Assembly (NCBI GenBank): GCA_002347025.1
Contig: DEAE01000002.1
Coordinates: 103,757-167,756, forward strand
Direction of reading: 5' to 3'
DNA from: Acidobacteria bacterium UBA2990
Lineage (GTDB): Bacteria; Acidobacteriota; Vicinamibacteria; Vicinamibacterales; UBA8438
DNA: 64,000 bases
Within the stretch, counting starts at the first letter, position 1; every line of letters starts with the position of its first letter. The translations under genes were made by a program, and so were the position numbers. Shown in pieces: positions 53,812 to 63,942 of the stretch. Under the pieces are notes generated by a model. It was not told the origin of the DNA. It saw only the letters and a program-made list of their open reading frames with translations, and did no database searches.

Positions 53812-55875
53812 ATGGGCAACGTGAGTCCCAAGGGCTACAGTGGTGGCAGAGTGGATAGACAAATTGGGTGGATGACGCTTGTGGGAGTCGTGATGATCAC
53901 GAGTCCCGTTTTTGGACAGACTAGAGGCAATCAGGATGGCGAATGGCGCTATATCGGGGGAGATGCCTGGCATACGCGGTATTCGGCCCTGGACCAGATC
54001 ACTGCTGAAAATTTTGAGGACCTTGAGTTGGCCTGGGTCTGGCGAGGGGATAACTATGGACCGAACCCTTTAGGGGTGTCTCGCTCAACCCCAATTTATG
54101 CCAACGGTGTCATCTACACCGTTGCAGGAGAGCGACGCCACGTGGTCGCGATTGAACCGTTGACGGGTGAGACACTCTGGGTCTTTCGTGAACCGCACAC
54201 CACTCGGTTTGAGCGCGGGATGCGTAACGGTTACGGCAAGGGAGTTGCTTATGCTGATGTGGATGGACGTGGCGTGATATATGTCATCAGTCCAGCGTTC
54301 TTCCTCTATGCCCTGGAGGCAGAGACTGGCCGTCCGGTAGAGGGTTGGGGTGGCGGTGTCTCGCTTCCCGGATTTCCAAGTACCGGGGTTGTCGATCTAC
54401 TTCCAGATTTAATTGCTGATTGGGGGCCTTGGCAGAGTTGGGACGGTGCATTCGATCCAGATTTCGGTATTCCACGCGAGTTGGGTCACATCACGAGTTC
54501 CTCGCCCCCCATTGTGGTCAACGATGTTGTGGTGGTGGGGAATTCGGCTGAACAGGGTTACAACCAGACCCGCGTCGAGAATGTGCCTGGGGACATCCTT
54601 GGCTACGATGCTCGGACGGGTGCCCACAAATGGAAGTTCCATGTTATTCCACGTCCAGGTGAGTTTGGGCACGAAACATGGGAAAACGATGCCTGGGAAT
54701 GGACAGGGGATGTGTCGTCTTGGGCACCGATGTCTGCTGACCCAGAGCTTGGCTTAGTCTACATTCCAACCAACCCTCCAACGATCGATTTTTATGGGGG
54801 TTTTAGACCTGGCGATGGTCTGTTCGGCACGAGTGTTCTGGCTCTAGATGTGGAGACAGGTGAGCGTGTTTGGCATTTTCAGACCGTGCACCATGACATC
54901 TGGAATTTTGACAATCCCACGGCGCCGTTGCTCTTGGATGTAGCGGTAAATGGAACCGAGCGTCCGATTGTGGTGCAGGCGACGAAACAGGGTTGGGCTT
55001 ATACCTTTGACCGAGAAACCGGTGAGCCGATCTGGCCAATTGTGGAACGCCCGGTGCCATCCTCCGAGGTGCCTGGCGAGCGACTTTCGCCCACCCAGCC
55101 GATGCCGACAAGACCGGCCGCTTATGAAATGCAGGGTTTGACCGAGGATGATCTAATCGACTTTACCCCGGAGCTCCGTGCCGAGGCCTTGGAAATCATC
55201 AAGAACTATCGTCTCGGGCCCATCTTTAATCCTCCAATTCAGCGGGGGCATCCTTCGGGGTTGCGGTCTTTCGTGAGTTGTCCGAGTGGGGCCTCTAATA
55301 TCTTCGGTCCAACTTCAGCGGACCCCGAAACTGGAATCCTCTATGTATCGACCTTGCGTGGGTGTCGGTCCGAGAACATTGTTCAGGGGAGCGACATTGA
55401 TTTACCCGACGACATCATGACGACCGGTACCACAATTGCGGACTTTGCTGTTTTAAATCGAGGTGATTTTCGTGGCCCGCAGGGGTTGCCGATGTTTAAG
55501 CCTCCCTATAGCCGCATTGTAGCAATCGACATGAACAGCGGAGAGCATTTGTGGGCCGTACCAAATGGGGACACCCCTGACCGAATTCGCAATCACCCCG
55601 CCCTGCAGGATGTTCAATTACCAAATACCGGAACGACCTCACACCCGATCACGATGGTTACAAAGACGCTTGTCATTACAGCTGAGGGAAGAGCAGGGAC
55701 CCCGAGGCTCCATGCGTTGAATAAGCGGACTGGCCAACGGGTCGGCTCTGTGGTGCTTCCAGCTTCAGGTCAGTACGGGATGATGGGGTTCATGCACGAC
55801 GGGCAGCAATATATTGTCGTTCAGGTCGCTGGGCCGGACTTTCCTGGCTCATTGGCGGCCCTCAGACTCCCCTGA
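53812..55875 (+). CDS. PQQ-dependent dehydrogenase (glucose dehydrogenase-like)
   Basis: 687 residues. Signal peptide ends near residue 35 (VFGQT). The mature part starts GEWRYIGGDAWHTRYSALDQI, typical of soluble quinoprotein glucose-dehydrogenase-like proteins. Other marks: VAIEPLTGETLWVF, GYDARTGAHKWKFH, FQTVHHDIWNFDNP, ATKQGWAYTFDRETGEPIWPI, and QGLPMFKPPYSRIVAIDM. It is the intact counterpart of the pseudogene at 9797-11174. With the cytochrome c before it, it should oxidise a sugar or alcohol in the periplasm. Confidence 0.85.
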   Translation: MGNVSPKGYSGGRVDRQIGWMTLVGVVMITSPVFGQTRGNQDGEWRYIGGDAWHTRYSALDQITAENFEDLELAWVWRGDNYGPNPLGVSRSTPIYANGVIYTVAGERRHVVAIEPLTGETLWVFREPHTTRFERGMRNGYGKGVAYADVDGRGVIYVISPAFFLYALEAETGRPVEGWGGGVSLPGFPSTGVVDLLPDLIADWGPWQSWDGAFDPDFGIPRELGHITSSSPPIVVNDVVVVGNSAEQGYNQTRVENVPGDILGYDARTGAHKWKFHVIPRPGEFGHETWENDAWEWTGDVSSWAPMSADPELGLVYIPTNPPTIDFYGGFRPGDGLFGTSVLALDVETGERVWHFQTVHHDIWNFDNPTAPLLLDVAVNGTERPIVVQATKQGWAYTFDRETGEPIWPIVERPVPSSEVPGERLSPTQPMPTRPAAYEMQGLTEDDLIDFTPELRAEALEIIKNYRLGPIFNPPIQRGHPSGLRSFVSCPSGASNIFGPTSADPETGILYVSTLRGCRSENIVQGSDIDLPDDIMTTGTTIADFAVLNRGDFRGPQGLPMFKPPYSRIVAIDMNSGEHLWAVPNGDTPDRIRNHPALQDVQLPNTGTTSHPITMVTKTLVITAEGRAGTPRLHALNKRTGQRVGSVVLPASGQYGMMGFMHDGQQYIVVQVAGPDFPGSLAALRLP

Positions 55876-55924
55876 TAAGCCTTGTGCTGTTGGGAGTTGG
55901 ATTGGTGAAAAGGAGGGAATAGCT

Positions 55925-57664
55925 ATGGGAGTGGTTGCAAGTAGGTCACTAGCCCTAGTGAGTTCGATCGGCCTTGGGTTGGGTGCTGCTGGTGCGTCGT
56001 TTGGGCAGTCGGAGACTCCGGAGTGGACGACTATTAGTGAACAGCGATTGCTCCAGCCGGCAGAAGGCGACTGGATGAACTATCGGCGTAGCTACGATGT
56101 CACCGGGTTTAGTCCACTCGACGAAATTAATCAGACGAACGTGGGTGAGCTGCGGCTCGTCTGGGCGCATTCGATGGGTGATGGTAGCCGCTGGGTGCCG
56201 ACACCGGTGGTTGCGAACGGACTGATGTTCGTGGCGGAAAGTGATCGGGTCACCGCTTTTGAGGTGGAGTCGGGTGATGTCGCTTGGGTGCACCAGCGAA
56301 GTTACCCAGACGATATCCAGAAATCGCAGGCTCTTGGTCGTTCACGCGGGGTATCGGTCTTCGGTGACCTGGTTTACTGGGGCACAGCCGACGCGGCGCT
56401 AGTCGCAATTGATGCGAGTACGGGCGACACGCAGTGGGAAGTAAGTACAGGTGACTATAGTGATGGGACTGGCCATGCCCATCCGGCCCTCATTGCCGAC
56501 GGAAAGGTGATACTAGGGTTCGCTGGTGGAGACAGGAGTGCGCGTGGGGCCGTTGTGGCACATGATGCTGAGACTGGTGAGCGTCTCTGGATTACCTATA
56601 CCGTTCCAGCCCCGGGAGAGCCGGGTTACGAGACCTGGACCGAGCGCGAGATTCCGCCGCTTGGCGGATTAACTTGGGGGACCATCAGCTATGATCCTGA
56701 GCTTGGGTTCATCTATCTTGGAACTGGTCAGCCAACGCCCTGGGCATCTACACTGCGCGGGCCAGGCGATGCGTTGTATACGAATTCTATTCTTGCCCTG
56801 AATATAGATACAGGGGAACTGCAGTGGCATTTTCAGGTGGTTCCTGCTGACAATTGGGATCTCGACTCGACTCACGAAAGTATGTTGGTTGACCTTGAGA
56901 TGGGTGGACGAGTCTACAAAGCCTTGATCGAGACGAGCAAGATCGGATGGGGTGTTGTCCTTGACCGTGAGACTGGGCGGTTTCTACATGCGTTTCGGAC
57001 TGGCTATGACAACCTCATTACAGGGTGGACCGATTCGGGGGGGCCAATCTTCAATCCCGAACTCATACCAACCATGGATGATGTCGATTCGGACAGAGTT
57101 TTCGAGGTGTGTCCTCATTTTCATGGCACCAGAAACCTGAACGCGCCGAGCTACAGCCCTGAGACAGGGTTGTACTATCTTGGCATCAACAACAGCTGTA
57201 TGGATGTCACTTTTGTGTCTGAGGACTACCAGCCAGGTCGTGTGTATCGTGGGATGGCGAGTCGTACTAAGATGGCGCCAGACTACGACTATATAGGCGA
57301 ATTTGTCGCCTTCGATCCGGTAAGCGGTGAGCGAGCGTGGGAGTATCGCGCCCCAGAGGGGGTAGCAATGACCGCATCGGCATTGGCAACGAGTGGCGGG
57401 ATCGTTTTCGGTGGAACTGCTGATCGCCGCTTCTTTGCCCTTGACCATGAAACGGGCACTTTGCTCTGGGAAACCCGGTTGAATGGCGATGTCTCTGGTG
57501 CTCCTGTGACGTTTGAAGTAAATGGACGACAGTATGTTGCGGTTGGTGCTGGCGGTCGTATCGGCATGACCACGTCGTATGCGCGGTTTACGGATACCAC
57601 TATCCCTCAGGGCAGCGGTGTCATGTGGGTGTTTGCTTTACCGGATGACGATGGTGGAAACTAG
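55925..57664 (+). CDS. PQQ-dependent dehydrogenase (methanol/ethanol type)
   Basis: 579 residues from ATG 55925 (GGAGGG eight bases upstream; the open frame starts inside the previous gene). Signal peptide ends near residue 27 (SFGQS). Marks: DWMNYRRSYDVTGFSPLDEI, AIDASTGDTQWEV, WHFQVVPADNWDLDSTHES with the likely catalytic Asp, TSKIGWGVVLDRETGRFL, and AFDPVSGERAWEY. Related to the gene at 20164 but longer. Located 50 bases after the other PQQ gene, so likely cotranscribed and sharing the cytochrome c. Confidence 0.85.
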   Translation: MGVVASRSLALVSSIGLGLGAAGASFGQSETPEWTTISEQRLLQPAEGDWMNYRRSYDVTGFSPLDEINQTNVGELRLVWAHSMGDGSRWVPTPVVANGLMFVAESDRVTAFEVESGDVAWVHQRSYPDDIQKSQALGRSRGVSVFGDLVYWGTADAALVAIDASTGDTQWEVSTGDYSDGTGHAHPALIADGKVILGFAGGDRSARGAVVAHDAETGERLWITYTVPAPGEPGYETWTEREIPPLGGLTWGTISYDPELGFIYLGTGQPTPWASTLRGPGDALYTNSILALNIDTGELQWHFQVVPADNWDLDSTHESMLVDLEMGGRVYKALIETSKIGWGVVLDRETGRFLHAFRTGYDNLITGWTDSGGPIFNPELIPTMDDVDSDRVFEVCPHFHGTRNLNAPSYSPETGLYYLGINNSCMDVTFVSEDYQPGRVYRGMASRTKMAPDYDYIGEFVAFDPVSGERAWEYRAPEGVAMTASALATSGGIVFGGTADRRFFALDHETGTLLWETRLNGDVSGAPVTFEVNGRQYVAVGAGGRIGMTTSYARFTDTTIPQGSGVMWVFALPDDDGGN

Positions 57665-57713
57665 CTGGTGACGCCGCGTAGGCCTCGGTTCTACTTTATT
57701 GCGACACTCCGAG

Positions 57714-58397
57714 CTAACAGTTCTGAAAATGCTCTCAAGCCATCGACTCCGGTTCTTCACTTGCCGCGAAGTGTCCGCCACTCGGCATTAAAGTGAAGCG
57801 TGTTAGGTTGTAGCGCTCCTCAAGCCACTGCCTCTGGGTGAACCTAAATTCTTTTGGAAAGTCCGCGCATGCAGTTGGCACCTCAACTCGCTGGGTGTTG
57901 GGAGGGCTATTGTTGTGACGGCCTTCGTAATAGTAGCGGGCTGCTGACGTGGCTGTTTGGGTTGCCAGTAGATAGTGATGGTGGTCAGTAGTTCGTCTTA
58001 GCTGAATCTGGTTTTTGGGTTTCCTTCGTAATCACACTAACTTCGGTATTTTTCGATTATCCAGGCGGCTAATCCTGTCGGGGAATCATTGAGGTTGTAA
58101 CCGAGAGTTGGAGGTTTTGTGCTGTGAATGTGACTGCAGCCTCGCTCTTCGTCTGTCCAGAAGGCAGCGCGCTCGCGCATTAGGTCTAGTTTTGCTTGGT
58201 TGATTCCTGCTGTTTGGTTGTCCGGGTTCTGAGGCGGGGCGCTACACAGATTGAGGTGTAAGCCTGTGGCGTGTTCACGTTCATTCAGTGCGAGCGACCG
58301 TGGCGGATATCGTTAATTGCTGCGAAAGTCCACCAGTGACAGTACTCAGGGCCACTATCCCGCATCCGATCGAAACCGAGGCAATTAGACGTGTCAT
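57714..58397 (-). pseudogene. Epoxide hydrolase, decayed
   Basis: On the minus strand an ATG at 58395-58397 starts a signal peptide (MTRLIASVSIGCGIVALSTV) that runs into stops. From about 58315 another frame reads GLHLNLCSAPPQNPD, LMRERAAFWTDEERG, HSTKPPTLGYNLNDSPTGLA and AAWIIEK, then TAG (58037-58039). The phrase KPPTLGY-LNDSPTGLAAWI is the hallmark of the EHN-type epoxide hydrolase family. A third piece from about 57940 reads ARYYYEGRHNN, VPTACADFPKEF, ERYNL and MPSGGHFAASEEPE, the C-terminal end with the catalytic His, ending at TGA 57735-57737. The middle (with the nucleophile Asp) is missing and there are at least two frameshifts and stops. Confidence 0.8.
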
Positions 58398-58664
58398 GGG
58401 AACAGATCTCCATGCTAATTGAAATTGCTGATTGACAGTTGTAGGTCGCTTCTGTGGTCTGGCAGTGTATCTGATTTCAATGTTTAACCAGAAGTTTGCT
58501 TGTTTCGATTGAAGGCCGACGCGCCACAGTTTCGGTCAGCGTTAGAAATGTCCGCAGGAAGGGAACAAGTAATCTTGGAGTCTGTCTTGTTTTGGCTTAT
58601 TTCTATAGGGGAACACCGCTACAATACCGCTGTTAGTCAGGGATATTGCAAAGGAGGGCTCGGC

Positions 58665-60050
58665 TTGCTAGCTCTGGTGTTCGTAGTTGCCTGGACCGGG
58701 GTCACGTCTCTTCAGGTAGAAACTAACTTCTTAGAAATATCTGGACTGCCAATCGAAAACGCTATTTCAGTTGAATCAATTTCCCAGGATCTTGCAGAGC
58801 CGATGGTTCCCAGCGGACCGCTGGCTTCGACAACTCAGTTGGCTCTCACGAATCTTGTCAATACGGTGTTTACGAACCGGTTAGACGCCGGGGCCTTGGA
58901 GACCGTAGTGGCCGGTGGGGATATCCGTGTTGCATGGTTGTTGGCTGACTTGCTTCGGTTCTACCAACGCGGGCCGGAGAGAGATTTGCTGGTGACGGCT
59001 TTTAGCCGATTGACTAGGTCGGAACCTCCGGTCTCAAGACATCCCGATTTTGTTTGGACTTTTAATCTACTCATCGGTTGGGATTTACCCGCTTGGGAAG
59101 GCTACTCTGCCTTGAAACGTCGGATTTATGTTGCGGTCGATGCGCGATGGGATCCTTTTTTTGAGGATGATCAAGGGGTTGATTGGAGGATGATCACCTG
59201 GGGAGGGGTCTTTGCCGACAGCCGGCCTTATGGTGACAACGGTCCCTGCGACTGCATCCCGGCCCTCGACAATATCACGACCACCAGCGCTAGTGGTGGC
59301 GACTGGTATGGTGATGAGCAGATCGTTTTTGGGGTTGTTGTTAACGGAGAGGCTTTGGCCCTGCCAAGGCATCAGATGGAAGTTCATGAGATGGTTAATT
59401 TAACTTTAGGTGGACGTCACCTTGGCATTCCCTACTGCACCTTGTGTGGCTCGGCCCAGGCGTATTTTACGGATGGTGTTGGGGGAGGAGAGCGGGTGGT
59501 GTTGCGGACATCAGGATTGTTGTCGCGTTCAAATAAGGTGATGTATGACCTTGTAACTAGTTCGGTGTTCAATACTTTTACAGGTGAGGCAGTTACCGGG
59601 CCGCTAGGTGCAGCTGCAATGGTGCTGGAACAGGTATCGGTTGTGACGACTACTTGGGGAAATTGGAAGGTGGCCCATCCCGACACTCAGATTTTGGCAG
59701 AAGATGGGGGTGTTGGTAGAACATACCTAGCCGATCCCTTACGGGGACGCGATGATCAGGGGCCAATCTTTCCGGTCGGGAACATTGACCCTCAGCTCCC
59801 AGTCCAGGAAAAAGTGGTTGGTGTGGTTTCGGAAGACGGTAGGCCAGTGGCCTTTCCAGTAGCTGCGATTCGTGAGACATTGGTCGGCAAGGAAGAGGTT
59901 CGTTTTGGTGGGTTGGTCGTACGGTTGGCCGGTGGGGTTCGGGTCTTCGACCTAGATGGTGTGGAGTTGCCGACCCACGAAGCCTTTTGGTTTGCTTGGA
60001 GCCAATTTCATCCATCGACACTGGTGTGGACACCCCCAGAGTTTCGATGA
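58665..60050 (+). CDS. DUF3179 protein, exported
   Basis: 461 residues from TTG 58665. I choose this start because AAGGAGGG lies six bases upstream and a hydrophobic export segment (LALVFVVAWTGVTSL) follows; the frame is open back to 58500 without a good site. The C-terminal 250 residues show the DUF3179 pattern: LPRHQMEVHEMVN, IPYCTLCGSAQAYF with two Cys three apart, RTSGLLSRSNKVMYD and VTTTWGNWKVAHPDT. The Cys pair may bind a metal. No activity is assigned to the family. Confidence 0.7.
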   Translation: MLALVFVVAWTGVTSLQVETNFLEISGLPIENAISVESISQDLAEPMVPSGPLASTTQLALTNLVNTVFTNRLDAGALETVVAGGDIRVAWLLADLLRFYQRGPERDLLVTAFSRLTRSEPPVSRHPDFVWTFNLLIGWDLPAWEGYSALKRRIYVAVDARWDPFFEDDQGVDWRMITWGGVFADSRPYGDNGPCDCIPALDNITTTSASGGDWYGDEQIVFGVVVNGEALALPRHQMEVHEMVNLTLGGRHLGIPYCTLCGSAQAYFTDGVGGGERVVLRTSGLLSRSNKVMYDLVTSSVFNTFTGEAVTGPLGAAAMVLEQVSVVTTTWGNWKVAHPDTQILAEDGGVGRTYLADPLRGRDDQGPIFPVGNIDPQLPVQEKVVGVVSEDGRPVAFPVAAIRETLVGKEEVRFGGLVVRLAGGVRVFDLDGVELPTHEAFWFAWSQFHPSTLVWTPPEFR

Positions 60051-60170
60051 TCCAAAGTCGTATTTACAAAGTCTTGAAAGATTTGTGGCTTAGTTAGGTC
60101 GACGTTTGAGTTCTTGCAAGACAGTTCGTGAGTCTGTTTCCACGGCTTCTACGTCATGAGAGGGGACGAA

Positions 60171-61160
60171 ATGAACCATCAAACTACTGTGAAGATGCAT
60201 GTCCTTGTCGGGTTACTTACGGTCGCGTTTTCTGGTGCCGCTCCCGTGGCGGGGCAGACCACGCCATGGGGCGATCCGGATCTAGGAGGACTCTGGGATT
60301 TTAGGACGATTACCCCATTAGAACGACCTGAGGAGTTAGGAGACCAGGCGTTTTTGACCGAGGAAGAGGCGGCCAACCTAGAACAAGAGGTTGTTGATCG
60401 CAATGAACAACTTTCGGAGCGTCCTGCCGAGCGAACGGCAGCGGCCAATCAGGTTGACCGAAGGTCGGATGGGTCCCCTGGGTTCTATAATAACTTCTGG
60501 CTCGATCGAGGAACGAGAACTGTGGATACGCGCCGCACGTCCTTGATTGTTGACCCCCCGAATGGCCGGATTCCGGCACTGACGCAGAGGGGCGAGCAGC
60601 GTGCTGAGGCTTGGCGAGCGTATCGTAGTGAACACCCCGCTGATTCTTGGCTGGATCGAAGCGCAGCAGACCGGTGCATCCTCGGGTTTAACGCCGGTCC
60701 TCCTCTCAGTCCAGGTGGCTACAACCAGAATTTACAGGTGTTTCAGACTCCGAATCACGTTGTGCTCTTGACCGAGATGGTTCACACGGTGAGAGTCGTG
60801 CCTCTGGATGGGCGGCCGCATCTGGGGGAGGACATTCGCCAGTGGTCTGGTGATGGGCGTGGCCATTGGGAAGGAGAGACCCTGGTCGTCGAGACGAGAA
60901 ACTTCAACGATGATCGTCGATGGAGGAATGCTAGTTCAAGCGTAAGGTTGGTTGAGCGCTTTACTCGTGTCGGTGCTGAGACACTGGAGTATGAGTACAC
61001 AGTGGAAGACCCCGAAACATGGACGACTCCCTGGACAGTATCGATTCCATTACGCCGGACAGACGTGCCAATGTATGAGTACGCCTGCCATGAAGGTAAC
61101 CACAGTATGACTGGCATCTTGGCTGGACATCGAGCAGAGGAGCGAGCGGCCGGGCAGTAG
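60171..61160 (+). CDS. Exported protein of unknown function
   Basis: 329 residues from ATG 60171 (GAGAGGGG five bases upstream). Signal peptide ends near residue 28 (PVAGQT). Then TPWGDPDLGGLWDFRTITPLE, DRCILGFNAGPPLSPGGYNQN, HLGEDIRQWSGDGRGHWEGE and LVVETRNFND; these are repeated themes of a protein family that I have met as abundant in Acidobacteriota, with no assigned role. Probably periplasmic. Confidence 0.65.
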   Translation: MNHQTTVKMHVLVGLLTVAFSGAAPVAGQTTPWGDPDLGGLWDFRTITPLERPEELGDQAFLTEEEAANLEQEVVDRNEQLSERPAERTAAANQVDRRSDGSPGFYNNFWLDRGTRTVDTRRTSLIVDPPNGRIPALTQRGEQRAEAWRAYRSEHPADSWLDRSAADRCILGFNAGPPLSPGGYNQNLQVFQTPNHVVLLTEMVHTVRVVPLDGRPHLGEDIRQWSGDGRGHWEGETLVVETRNFNDDRRWRNASSSVRLVERFTRVGAETLEYEYTVEDPETWTTPWTVSIPLRRTDVPMYEYACHEGNHSMTGILAGHRAEERAAGQ

Positions 61161-61238
61161 CTTCGAGGGGCGTGCGTAGGGGCCTTCACGTTGGTTGAGA
61201 GTCCCCTGGCACCGCCGTTGGTCCTCGGAATAATCCAC

Positions 61239-62429
61239 CTACCAGACCACCCGTTTGTGTCTTTCACGGCGATCGAGCATGCGAGAAGGTCCAAACACCA
61301 GCACTGCACTGGTGGCCAATGCGGCACAGGAAAACTTCAGCACTTGTTCATGGTTATTCTCGCCGAGCAGCGTGGCAGCTATAGCTGGTCCCGTGGCTAA
61401 TCCCAGGCTACTCACGAAGGCGCCAATCGCTGCCATCTGGCCGCTGTTGTCCATCTCGGATGCGACTCCGAGCAAATAGGGAAAAGCAACGGTGAAGAAC
61501 ACTGCGAAACCGATACTGGCGGCTCCAAAGACCCAATAGTTTGGGATAAGCAGCATCCCAGTGACACTGGTCATTAACCCCACGCCGATACAGGCTGGCA
61601 AAAGGCGTCCGCTTCGGGTCGACCACCATGCGACGGCCAACCCAGAAGGTGCGCCAGCTAAGAGGGATACCGCGATAACTAGGCTGACGAGGCCCGTTTC
61701 GAACCCATAGTGTGTGCCAAGCTCGATCCTGTAGGCGAAAGCAGCCATTTGTCCGGCCTGAAACGAGAATAATGCAGCCAGTGCCAAGAGAATGTTCGAC
61801 CCCGACGCACGCCCGGCACTTGGCGGTCGCCCATCCTGACCGTTGGTCACCGGATAGCGATCAAGGAAGGGTACTAGGGCAAGTGCGAGGGTCGAAAGGC
61901 CAGTCAGCGCGATCCACACCGCGCTGACTCCAACTGTCGCGAGCAGCGGGGTGATAACAGCAGCTCCTATTCCACCAAGACTCAATTGAATGACAATGGC
62001 AAACGCAATGGTTCGCTCCGGGTTTTCGGTCCTGGCAATGACCGACATTCCCACACCGACAAGGGCTCCACCGATGAGGCCATGAATAAACCGAATTATG
62101 TACAACACATCTGCTGTTTCGAACTGTGCTGATAAAAGGTCGCTGCAGATCAGAAGCGCGGCCAACGCGACAGCAGTCCACTTCCAGTTAAGCTGATTTA
62201 TGAGAAAAATGATCGTGAACCCGCCGATGGCTGTCCCGTACATGTTTCCTGCGAAGACGTAACCTGCGGCTTCGCTAGTAAAACCTGAGTCTTGTGCCAG
62301 GCCGGAGATGATGACTGGGCTGAGGTTTGCATAGAGGATGCCAGCACTGGCCACGACAGCCAGACTGACACGGGCGGCTATCCCATTTGGTGCCAGGGAG
62401 TAGATGCTGGTCAGGAGGCGAGTGTTCAC
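61239..62429 (-). CDS. MFS transporter
   Basis: 396 residues with about twelve membrane segments. The segment IIRFIHGLIGGALVGVGMSVIARTENPERTIA is in the usual place after segment 4, and a polar loop (RYPVTNGQDGRPPSAGRAS) separates the halves. Substrate not predictable; no nearby enzyme fixes it. Confidence 0.8.
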   Translation of the reverse strand: MNTRLLTSIYSLAPNGIAARVSLAVVASAGILYANLSPVIISGLAQDSGFTSEAAGYVFAGNMYGTAIGGFTIIFLINQLNWKWTAVALAALLICSDLLSAQFETADVLYIIRFIHGLIGGALVGVGMSVIARTENPERTIAFAIVIQLSLGGIGAAVITPLLATVGVSAVWIALTGLSTLALALVPFLDRYPVTNGQDGRPPSAGRASGSNILLALAALFSFQAGQMAAFAYRIELGTHYGFETGLVSLVIAVSLLAGAPSGLAVAWWSTRSGRLLPACIGVGLMTSVTGMLLIPNYWVFGAASIGFAVFFTVAFPYLLGVASEMDNSGQMAAIGAFVSSLGLATGPAIAATLLGENNHEQVLKFSCAALATSAVLVFGPSRMLDRRERHKRVVW

Positions 62430-62618
62430 AGTGATCCCTCAGAGGCATCGAATGGGCAATTTGTCCATCCAACCCAGTCCACATGTTTCTTCGAAGGTGA
62501 AGAAAGGTGTTCTCTCCCCTTACCGGTTGTAATTAACTAGTGGCTCGATGCCCTTGATGTCGCTTTCTGACTTGGCGGCGAGTTGTGGGTGCTGTGATAA
62601 GCCAAAACATACAGGAAG

Positions 62619-62643
62619 GGGGCCACCGCAAGTTGGTGGCCCC
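62619..62643 (-). terminator. Terminator-like hairpin after the DUF1501 gene
   Basis: GGGGCCACC (62619-62627) and GGTGGCCCC (62635-62643) form a perfect 9-base-pair GC-rich stem with a 7-base loop, 22 bases past the DUF1501 stop. On that strand it is followed by a moderately T-rich stretch. Confidence 0.6.
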
Positions 62644-62665
62644 GATCTTGTAATAGGCGAGATGT

Positions 62666-63922
62666 TTATGTGAACATCCCTAACGTCTGGAATTTTTCCC
62701 CGAGTACTGTCTCTGATTTCGAGTAACCCAAGAACTCTTCAATGAGGCTGGCATAGACTCGACGGAAGTCGATTGTGTACTGGAGGTTGTCTCCATATAC
62801 CAGGTCAGTAAGACTCGGCGGGGTGCTGTATTGTCCACCCTTTACGCCTCCACCCAAGACGAAGGAGACGTTGGCGGTTCCATGGTCGGTCCCAAGGCTT
62901 GTGTTTTCCGGCACGCGTCGACCGAACTCACTGTGAATAAGAATTGCAACGTCATCTTGTTTCCCGAGGCGTTTCATTTCTTCGTAGAATCCCCAAACGG
63001 CGTCAGAACAATACTGCACTTGACGGTTGTGTGGGCTCTCTTGGTTTACATGCGTGTCGAATAGACTGTTTTGTAGTCGAACGTAGTAGAGGCGGGCTGG
63101 AAAGTCGTTCTCAATTAGTGCGACCACTTTGTCGAGATCGAGCAGCCGTAAATCGGGATTTCTGGTGAGATTGTAGCTGTCCCACGCCTGGCTGACGAGA
63201 GCTGAGGCATCTCTAGCGCTTTGATTCACGTCCAGCAAGAATTGATGTACGTCTCCACTTGCGACTTGCCCGTGGTCCAGGTTGTCGATGTAGGGCCGCT
63301 GCTGATGAAATACTTGACGGCTGAAGGCGCTTGGGTCGTCGAACACAACCGGTACGTGTTCACGAGCCCGAACGGCGAGAGTTTGCGTCGATGCGATGTT
63401 TACAAGGAAATTAGGAGTTCCTGTGGGATCCAGTGCGTCGGCGATCCGGCCATACCAACCGTATGGTTCTCCGCTGTTGGGAGCGCCGGTATGCCAGAAC
63501 GAACTCGAGGCGAAGTGAGAGAATGACGGCTGGGCATAGCCAGCTCCGTGGATGACGGCGAGGTTGCCTTCATCCCAGAGGCGGTGCATACCGAGCATTG
63601 ATTTCTGGAAACCAAAGTGTTCGTCGACTTTGAGTACATCGGATTCTCGGACGCCAATATTGGGGCGTTGGCGGTAAAGTGCATCGTTGCTGTATGGGAC
63701 AAAGGTGCTGAGGCCGTCGTAGCCTCCGAACCATTCAAATACCACCAAGGTCTTTCCCTCGGCGGCTGACAGGGCGTTCGATGTTGCTCCGAACAGAGGC
63801 GGAAGTGGGCTAATACTACCGGCCAGACCGAGGGCAAGTCCGCGAGCGCCGATATTGAGTGCTTGTCGGCGGGATACGCCACTTGCATCGCACAGTTTTT
63901 TGGTTCGATTCGTCATGGTCAT
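62666..63922 (-). CDS. DUF1501 protein, Tat-exported
   Basis: 418 residues with AAGGGG upstream. Tat signal SRRQALNIGARGLALGLAG. The body has LVVFEWFGGYDGLSTFVPY, HGAGYAQPSFSHFASSSFW, and ILIHSEFGRRVPENTSLGTDHGT, the usual DUF1501 marks (related to alkaline phosphatase). It is the second gene after a DUF1800 gene, the usual pair. Function unknown; exported. Confidence 0.88.
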   Translation of the reverse strand: MTMTNRTKKLCDASGVSRRQALNIGARGLALGLAGSISPLPPLFGATSNALSAAEGKTLVVFEWFGGYDGLSTFVPYSNDALYRQRPNIGVRESDVLKVDEHFGFQKSMLGMHRLWDEGNLAVIHGAGYAQPSFSHFASSSFWHTGAPNSGEPYGWYGRIADALDPTGTPNFLVNIASTQTLAVRAREHVPVVFDDPSAFSRQVFHQQRPYIDNLDHGQVASGDVHQFLLDVNQSARDASALVSQAWDSYNLTRNPDLRLLDLDKVVALIENDFPARLYYVRLQNSLFDTHVNQESPHNRQVQYCSDAVWGFYEEMKRLGKQDDVAILIHSEFGRRVPENTSLGTDHGTANVSFVLGGGVKGGQYSTPPSLTDLVYGDNLQYTIDFRRVYASLIEEFLGYSKSETVLGEKFQTLGMFT

Positions 63923-63942
63923 ATTCCCCTTTTCTGCAGTGC

